Source: Acidobacteriaceae bacterium (lineage in GTDB: Bacteria > Acidobacteriota > Terriglobia > Terriglobales > Acidobacteriaceae). From it: 11,294 bases of DNA. Made by a program: the position numbers and the translations under genes. The stretch covers positions 1-11,294 of the forward strand of contig JASHVU010000512.1 of the NCBI GenBank assembly GCA_030044455.1, read 5' to 3'. Shown here in pieces: positions 7,801 to 11,294 of the stretch (the stretch's first letter is position 1; every line of letters begins with the position of its first letter). The notes under the pieces were generated by a model. It was not told the DNA's origin. It worked only from the letters and a program-made list of their open reading frames with translations, and ran no database searches.

Positions 7801-9155
7801 ATCTCGATCCCCTCCACGTCACCGGTGAGAACACCGATCTCCATGCAGAAGGCCAGCTCGACCTTCAGGGCGCGCGCCAGCTCGATCTCGCCGCCAGCGG
7901 CTCCATCAACCTCAAGCTGGCCGAGACCCTCGACCCCGACCTGACCGCCAGCGGCACCACCACCTTCCAGCTCGAAGCGCACGGACCCCTCGATCATCCA
8001 GGCCTGCAAGGACGTATCGACTTCGATAACGGCTCGCTTTCCCTTGAAGATCTGCCCAACGGGCTCAGCCAGCTCCACGGCACACTCGAGTTCAACCAGA
8101 ACCGGCTCGAGGTTAGCTCGCTCACCGCCATGAGCGGCGGCGGCCTGCTCAGCGTTGGCGGATCGCTCTCTTACCAGCACGGCATCTACTCAAACCTCAC
8201 CGTCACCGGCAAGAACATCCGCATTCGCTATCCGCAGGGCGTAAGTTCGCTGGCCGATGCCTCGCTGCACCTCGACGGCTCCCAGTCCAGCCTGCGGCTC
8301 TCAGGCAACGTCACCATCACCCGCTTCACTGCCGGCGCCGATCTCGATATCGCCGCCCTCGCACAGCAGGCGAACTCAGTCCCCGTTGTCACTTCACCCG
8401 ATGCGCCGTCCAACCACGTCAGCCTCGATGTGCATATCGTCTCTTCTCCTCAGCTCAACTTCCAGAACGCCTTCGCCAAGTTGGCCGGCGATGTCGATCT
8501 GCGCGTCCGCGGCACGATCGCTTCGCCATCCCTGCTCGGCCGCGTCAACATTAGCCAGGGCAGCGCCATGATCGCAGGAACCCGTTATGAGCTTCAGCGT
8601 GGCGCCATCACTTTCACCAATCCGGTTCGTATTGAGCCTGTTATCGACCTCACCGCAACCGCACACGTTGAGGACTACGACATCACTCTCGGCCTGCTTG
8701 GATCGCCCAGCCGCCCATCCGTCACCTATCGCAGCGACCCGCCCATGCCCGAGGCCGACGTGGTCTCGCTGCTCGCCCTGGGACACACAGCAAACCAGGA
8801 GCGCCTCTACACCCAGCAGCAGGAACAGGCCGTCTCGAGTGAAAGCACCGACGCCCTGCTCGGCGGAGCCCTGAACGCCACCGTCAGCAATCGCGTGCAA
8901 AAACTCTTCGGCGCAGGCTCGGTCAAGGTCGACCCCAACTACCTTGGCCCCTTCGGCAACTCCACCTCGCGCATCACCGTGCAGGAGCAGCTGGGGCGCA
9001 CCGTCACGCTCACTTACGCCACCGACGTGAATACCACCGGCCAGCAACTGCTCCAGGCCGAGGTCGCCATCAATCGACACGTCTCCCTGGTGGTGGCCCG
9101 CGATGAGTCAGGCGTTTTCTCCATGGTGGTGAAAGCCACGCGCCGCTATCGATGA
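4860..9155 (+). CDS. tamB: TamB (translocation and assembly module subunit, AsmA/DUF490 family)
   Basis: A 1431-residue inner-membrane-anchored periplasmic protein. A basic cytoplasmic N-terminus is followed by one membrane helix (~26-48). The next segment, ENVMRGRILRNLEQLTGGRVEI (53-74), resembles the AsmA/TamB opening, in which the first strands describe how a membrane-bound helix starts the groove. Residues ~75-1200 are long runs of short amphipathic beta strands with recurrent G-x-(I/L)-(D/E/S) turns, the expected beta-taco or bridge fold. A Pro/His-rich insert interrupts this at ~391-451. The C-terminal DUF490/TamB domain spans ~1200-1431, with LLGRVNISQGSAMIAGTRYEL, ITFTNPVRIEPVIDL and PEADVVSLLALG (1297-1308), followed by a barrel-like end. 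Length is in the usual range (E. coli TamB 1259). The gene starts four bases inside the preceding one (ATGA), so the three genes are probably one transcript. Known roles of the family are assisting Omp85 partners in outer-membrane protein assembly and moving phospholipids between membranes; which applies here is not visible. Confidence 0.93.
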   Translation: MSTQPNPLATPRVMSRMRRFFTRHVPFTIAGALILLIVTSIGAYFYLSSAHFENVMRGRILRNLEQLTGGRVEIRSFRWNLLHLEADIGGLVIHGVEAPGEAPYARVDRLHVAISIFDIANPRILLRDLDIVQPQFHIIVYPDGTTNQPHPQHKVKSNPHAIDQLFDLKASRLTVERGLFDYDDRAASFDFQNRWVPLDFAASDVSLLMSYAAPLANSPQSYHIELGAADLNLSRVVPKTKFLPVHGFLQATVDLTRSAAYLRSLRLTAHSRDGQDHALQISGELDDFTQFNWRSRVTGDLDMRLLDPITGFPSAPEGFAKLDLTAVGRAGQFHFDGPVHIDKGAYVGPGVEERGITLDCKVHGTQDRLLIDNIAARLPQGGEIDGSVDLSPWLPGPQPPSPPPAQHAHAARFSLRGLFKGKAQSSAPKPAPPRTIVAAIHPPPPFIPVNGKVTAIFNTVALDTILDIVSVPPFRRLGMDSRVNGTAHAAWIKGDQQSVAVDCSLVLSAPQTPSSNAAGELPTSGVIDATYTQHDGSVAVRNLELHLPQSEFSARGQLGAYPLTSPSNLNVEFHSRNFAEFDTVLRALDLTRNGRSGAAALPVSLAGQADFAGSWTGSIVRPHLAGHLKATDFQAEMPSTQNSSAQPRLIHFDTLDADGSYAASRIAVVHAVAVRGQSRIVFNGTLDAADDPEPRFNADSNLHLHAQASQLTFDDIAPLLPSSLPVSGTLDATIQADGPLHDPHGSGTIELSNGAFYGEPLKRLNLQGTLASSVITISSASLAIDAGTINASGTYNLHDKSLKGEARGAQLNLSRVAWLHQQNIDASGQLSANVSGSGTLQKPLFDAQASLSDLALSGQKLGNLSLVAHTVSGTLSYQVSSRLQGAELAFHGQTILSGDYQTQAQASFSQFNIGAVLQIIHLESIKGESSLAGTITVDGPLRDPKKLRGEATLQQLAVTLSGVHLESQGGAHATLANSRIHLDPLHVTGENTDLHAEGQLDLQGARQLDLAASGSINLKLAETLDPDLTASGTTTFQLEAHGPLDHPGLQGRIDFDNGSLSLEDLPNGLSQLHGTLEFNQNRLEVSSLTAMSGGGLLSVGGSLSYQHGIYSNLTVTGKNIRIRYPQGVSSLADASLHLDGSQSSLRLSGNVTITRFTAGADLDIAALAQQANSVPVVTSPDAPSNHVSLDVHIVSSPQLNFQNAFAKLAGDVDLRVRGTIASPSLLGRVNISQGSAMIAGTRYELQRGAITFTNPVRIEPVIDLTATAHVEDYDITLGLLGSPSRPSVTYRSDPPMPEADVVSLLALGHTANQERLYTQQQEQAVSSESTDALLGGALNATVSNRVQKLFGAGSVKVDPNYLGPFGNSTSRITVQEQLGRTVTLTYATDVNTTGQQLLQAEVAINRHVSLVVARDESGVFSMVVKATRRYR

Positions 9156-9170
9156 ATTGGATCGTGAAAG

Positions 9171-9195
9171 GGCGCGTTCCGGCATCGTTCGCGCC
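9171..9195 (+). terminator. weak hairpin after tamB, possible transcription end
   Basis: GGCGCG (9171-9176) pairs with CGCGCC (9190-9195) across a 13-base loop, starting 16 bases after the tamB stop. There is no following T-tract, so intrinsic termination would be inefficient; this is only a candidate. Confidence 0.25.
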
Positions 9196-9364
9196 TCACC
9201 CGAAAGTCTGATCGGCAGCATGTCGATAGTTACTTATAGGTAAATATACTTACTCCGCACCTGTTTTTCTCTCGACAACCGTTCCTGACAAGTTCCCGCC
9301 ACCAAGGATTCGGTTTCCTTCGAGATATAGACTTTTGTTGCATGCGGTTAACCCAGCCCCTCTT

Positions 9365-9393
9365 CTGACACTCCCCGTTTCTGAATGCATAAT
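9365..9393 (+). promoter_or_regulatory. sigma-70-type promoter for the Flp pilin gene
   Basis: CTGACA (9365-9370) and CATAAT (9388-9393) each match the -35 and -10 consensus at five of six positions, with the ideal 17-bp spacer. Transcription would start near 9400, giving a leader of ~113 bases before the GTG at 9513. This is the best promoter match in the window, which suits a pilin subunit that is needed in many copies. Confidence 0.6.
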
Positions 9394-9395
9394 AG

Positions 9396-9412
9396 GTAAC
9401 TCAAGAGTAACT
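9396..9412 (+). repeat. tandem GTAACT hexamers at the predicted transcription start
   Basis: GTAACT occurs at 9396-9401 and again at 9407-9412, an 11-base period close to one helical turn. Both copies sit just downstream of the -10 element, where a bound protein would block initiation. Related copies occur at 9228-9234 (AGTTACT) and 9460-9465 (GTTACT). A role as operator is inference. Confidence 0.4.
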
Positions 9413-9512
9413 AACATTTATGCTTCCTCGTTCCCACAATCGGGTAATTTCTTTCCTGCGTTACTCACAATAGAATCAATCCCGTAGCAAACTTCAAAGC
9501 CTGGAGAGTCAA

Positions 9513-9698
9513 GTGAACAAGCTCTTTCTAAACCTTTTGGTACGTCTCCACATCCTCCTCAATCGCGAAGACGGCCAGGATATGGTCGAATACTCACTGC
9601 TGGTCGCCCTGATTGCTCTCGCTGCCGTAAGCGGCACCAAGGAAGTTGCATCGGCAGTCAACACCACATTCAGCAAGATCAGCTCTACTCTGGCCTAG
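9513..9698 (+). CDS. Flp/Fap-type class IVb pilin prepilin
   Basis: A 61-residue precursor of a thin Flp-type pilus subunit. The leader of 21 residues (MNKLFLNLLV to NREDG) ends in Gly, and the mature part begins QDMVEYSLLVALIALAAV. This is the Flp cleavage signature, in which prepilin peptidase cuts after Gly and the invariant Glu5-Tyr6 precede a hydrophobic helix that packs in the pilus core. The mature protein is only ~40 residues, ending in a short polar tail (STLA), as usual in the family. The start is GTG, preceded by GGAGAG at 9503-9508 at good spacing. A strong promoter lies ~110 bases upstream. No Tad secretion genes (tadA, tadB, tadC, rcpA, cpaB) or TadV prepilin peptidase are within the window, so assembly would need loci elsewhere. 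Such pilins are used for adhesion, and sometimes for DNA uptake; the role here is unknown. Confidence 0.9.
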   Translation: MNKLFLNLLVRLHILLNREDGQDMVEYSLLVALIALAAVSGTKEVASAVNTTFSKISSTLA

Positions 9699-9759
9699 GA
9701 ACGGTTCATCCTCCTCGAACCCTCAAGGTCTTTCTAACCTCCCCAAACCTCATTTCCCC

Positions 9760-9791
9760 GCCGGCCTCATCGACGTTGAAGCCAGGCCGGC
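9760..9791 (+). terminator. hairpin after the pilin gene: weak terminator or operator-like inverted repeat
   Basis: GCCGGCCT (9760-9767) and AGGCCGGC (9784-9791) form a perfect 8-bp stem with a 16-base loop, starting 62 bases after the pilin stop. The sequence after it is TA-rich but has no T-run, so intrinsic termination is doubtful. It overlaps the next promoter candidate (-35 in the loop, right arm in the spacer), so an operator reading is equally possible. Confidence 0.4.
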
Positions 9792-9804
9792 TGTACCTAA
9801 TAAT
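9776..9804 (+). promoter_or_regulatory. candidate promoter for the cysteine-repeat secreted protein
   Basis: TTGAAG (9776-9781) and AATAAT (9799-9804) are separated by 17 bp, matching the -35 at four and the -10 at five of six positions. Start would be near 9811, leaving a ~45-base leader that contains a good ribosome site (AGGAG at 9845-9849). Confidence 0.42.
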
Positions 9805-9855
9805 TAAGCGTGCAAGCCTTCGTCATCGCGGCGTTCTAAGGGTGAGGAGCAAGCC

Positions 9856-10428
9856 ATGAGCACGACCGTGGTCTTCACCGTTATCGCCTTTGCGTTTACT
9901 TTCGCCGGAAATTCAACTTCTTCAGCCGCCCAGACTCACCAAAGCACCTACCGCCAGAAACTGGCACAGCCCACTGAGATTCAGGGATACCCCTGCGCCA
10001 AAGGGTACGCATTTTTTTACTCTGATGGAAAATTGCAGAAATGCACCGTCGCGCGCGAAATTCCCTTTGGTGAAATCACGATACCCAGCGGCTCCTGGAT
10101 CACATTGGCTGAAGACGGCAAACCTTGGGGAGTCCAGATGCCCCGCGACACGCAGATTCTCGGCCTCAACTGCCAGGGCGGCAGCTTTCTCGGCCCCAGC
10201 GAGGGCTCGGTGGTGGACCTCTACCCAAGCGGCAAGCTGAAGGTCTGCTATCTGGCGCATGACCAGCTTGTCCAGGGCGTTCCCTGCGGCCACGGCGGAT
10301 TCTGGGCCTCGCTCAACGGCCCCGATCCCGGCGTTCATCTCGACCCCGACGGCAAACTGAAACAATGCCGCCTCTCGACTGACTATCAGGGCCATCGCCG
10401 CGGCCAAATCTTTATTGCGAGCCGCTGA
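9856..10428 (+). CDS. secreted protein of unknown function with three two-cysteine DGKL repeats
   Basis: A 190-residue protein I do not recognise as a named family. The N-terminus is a signal peptide without a charged n-region (VVFTVIAFAFTFAG), with cleavage likely near SSAAQ (22-26). The rest contains three related units, each starting with a Gly-x-x-Cys-x-x-Gly turn and ending in a strand with a (D/S)-G-K-L-x-x-C motif: C47-C63 (YSDGKLQKC), C106-C131 (YPSGKLKVC) and C144-C171 (DPDGKLKQC). A fourth unit without cysteines (~71-100, LAEDGKPWG) lies between the first and second. All six cysteines fall in these pairs, suggesting three disulfides in an all-beta exported protein. The strand-turn spacing recalls MORN-type repeats, but this is only a resemblance. 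The ATG follows AGGAG (9845-9849) by six bases. It lies between a pilin gene and a GntR-family gene, which does not define its job. There is no lipobox cysteine, so it is probably periplasmic or released. Confidence 0.85.
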   Translation: MSTTVVFTVIAFAFTFAGNSTSSAAQTHQSTYRQKLAQPTEIQGYPCAKGYAFFYSDGKLQKCTVAREIPFGEITIPSGSWITLAEDGKPWGVQMPRDTQILGLNCQGGSFLGPSEGSVVDLYPSGKLKVCYLAHDQLVQGVPCGHGGFWASLNGPDPGVHLDPDGKLKQCRLSTDYQGHRRGQIFIASR

Positions 10429-10472
10429 TCGCGCCAGGATATCCTTTTCACTGCAGTCCACTCACGACATCC

Positions 10473-11294
10473 ATGCGCCTCTGGCTCAACCATACCGGCG
10501 AAGTCTCGCTGCGCGAGCAGCTGACCACGCAAATCATCCTCGCCATCCTCGCGCGCGAATTGCCGCCCGGCCATCGTCTGCCCAGCACCCGCGAGCTTTC
10601 ACGCCGCTTCCAGATCCACTCCAACACCGCGAGCGCCGCCTACCGCCAACTCGAAGCCGAGGGCTGGGTCGAGTTCCGCCACGGCAGCGGAGTCTTTGTC
10701 CGCAGTACGCGCCCCTCCGCCGCACTCACTCCCGAGCTCGCCCTCGACCAGCTCATTGCCGACATGGCCGCAAAAGCCCGGCGCCTCGGCGTCTCAGAAT
10801 CCCAATTGCGCACCCGCCTGCGCCGCTGGCTCAGCTTCGAGCCGCCTGCGCGCTGGCTGCTCATCGAGCCCGATCCTGAACTGCGTCGCCTCGTCCTCTT
10901 CGAAATGGAGCCCGAACTGGCCCTGCCGGTCGTCGGATGCTCGCCCGATGAGTGCGCCGACCCAGCAATTCTCGATCGAGCGCTGCCCTGCGTGCTTCCC
11001 AGCAAGGCCGCCAATGTGCGCCGACTGCTCCCAGCAGGAACCGAGCTCACCGTGTTCGAGATCCATCCCGTCGCGCCCGAGCTGCAGGCCCATCTCGCCC
11101 GTTATCTGCCCGAGCACTCCAAGGATCTGGTCGGCATTGCCTCGCGCTGGGGCGATTTCCAGCGCATCGCCCGCACCATGTTGATCGCCGCCGGCCTGCA
11201 GCCCGAGGGCCTTCTGGTTCGCGACGCCTCGCGCCCCGGATGGAAGCGCGGCCTCGATGCAACCATCGGCGTGGTCTGCGACACCGCCACCGCT
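10473..11294 (+). CDS. GntR-family transcriptional regulator with long C-terminal domain (runs off right edge)
   Basis: The 274 codons shown stay open to the end of the window, so the C-terminus is missing. Residues 12-77 are a GntR winged helix-turn-helix: LREQL, then ELPPGHRLPSTRELSRRF, a recognition helix around IHSNTASAAYRQLEAEGW and the wing RHGSGVFV. An Arg-rich helical linker (~90-122) follows. Residues ~126-274 are an alternating alpha/beta segment (LLIEPDPELRRLVLFEMEP, ALPVVGCSPDEC, CVLPSKAANVRRLLPAGTELTVFEIHP, GIASRWGDFQRIARTMLIAAGL, GVVCD). It is neither the short tail of YtrA types, the helical FadR domain, an obvious UTRA domain nor an aminotransferase (MocR). It looks like a ligand-binding module, possibly of periplasmic-binding-like fold (inference). 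ATG at 10473 lies 44 bases after the preceding stop and has no clear ribosome site; GGATATCC (10437-10444) is the only palindrome in the gap. Target genes are not visible. Confidence 0.88.
   Translation, partial: MRLWLNHTGEVSLREQLTTQIILAILARELPPGHRLPSTRELSRRFQIHSNTASAAYRQLEAEGWVEFRHGSGVFVRSTRPSAALTPELALDQLIADMAAKARRLGVSESQLRTRLRRWLSFEPPARWLLIEPDPELRRLVLFEMEPELALPVVGCSPDECADPAILDRALPCVLPSKAANVRRLLPAGTELTVFEIHPVAPELQAHLARYLPEHSKDLVGIASRWGDFQRIARTMLIAAGLQPEGLLVRDASRPGWKRGLDATIGVVCDTATA

Larger units (their letters stand above)
9156..9512. other. AT-richer intergenic region upstream of the Flp pilin gene
   Basis: This 357-bp gap separates tamB from the pilin gene and contrasts in base composition with the GC-rich genes around it. 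It holds a weak hairpin just after tamB, a good promoter at 9365-9393, and repeated GTAACT/GTTACT hexamers. No open frame with a ribosome site is seen. The part between ~9200 and 9360 has no assigned function; it could hold a regulator site, a small RNA, or simply relaxed sequence. Confidence 0.6.

Noticed and set aside
6849..8180. Long antisense open frame (443 codons) within tamB
   Set aside because: The complement of regular beta-strand coding sequence; Gly/Glu/Ala-rich and without family features. A shadow of tamB.
9320..9345. Sigma-54 promoter around TTGCAT upstream of the pilin gene
   Set aside because: There is a TTGCA -12 element, but no GG -24 element at the required distance.
9156..9512. 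Possible tRNA, riboswitch or CRISPR in the AT-richer gap
   Set aside because: No cloverleaf, no known aptamer core and no regular repeat-spacer structure could be seen.
10415..10879. Alternative plus-strand frame overlapping the GntR gene
   Set aside because: Rich in Arg/Pro/Ser/His without a domain, whereas the frame from 10473 gives a complete GntR winged helix.

Overview
The window is GC-rich and densely coded, with a strong G/C preference at third codon positions. It comes from a diderm bacterium: it encodes an Omp85-type outer-membrane barrel, a SurA-like periplasmic chaperone and TamB. The gene order, the protein lengths and the style of the C-terminal half of the GntR-type regulator resemble Acidobacteriota of the Terriglobia type. 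That placement rests on recognition, not on a search.

Layout. Positions 1-287 (minus strand) hold the first 95 residues of an ECF sigma factor whose gene runs off the left edge. A 458-bp gene-free stretch (288-745) separates it from a divergent plus-strand cluster. That cluster is three genes joined by overlapping stop/start codons (TGATG at 4094-4098, ATGA at 4860-4863): a BamA/TamA-family protein with about seven POTRA-like units, a small SurA-like protein without a parvulin domain, and a 1431-residue TamB. Together they look like one translationally coupled outer-membrane biogenesis unit: a periplasmic chaperone between an outer-membrane insertase and an inner-membrane-anchored bridge protein. 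The Omp85 protein may serve as the TamA partner of TamB, or as a BamA.

A 357-bp, more AT-rich gap (9156-9512) carries a good sigma-70-type promoter (CTGACA, 17 bp, CATAAT). It leads to a lone 61-residue Flp-type (class IVb) pilin with a GTG start. Then come a hairpin with an overlapping second promoter candidate, a small secreted protein built from three two-cysteine repeats (9856-10428), and after 44 bp a GntR-family regulator that is open to the right edge (10473-11294).

Most of the window is core envelope biology. The less ordinary points are the expanded POTRA array, the PPIase-less SurA-like protein in the middle of the operon, the orphan Flp pilin with repeated motifs around its promoter, the unrecognised six-cysteine secreted protein, and the GntR regulator with a long effector-like C-terminal half. 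I see no CRISPR array, transposase, tRNA, rRNA or prophage gene.
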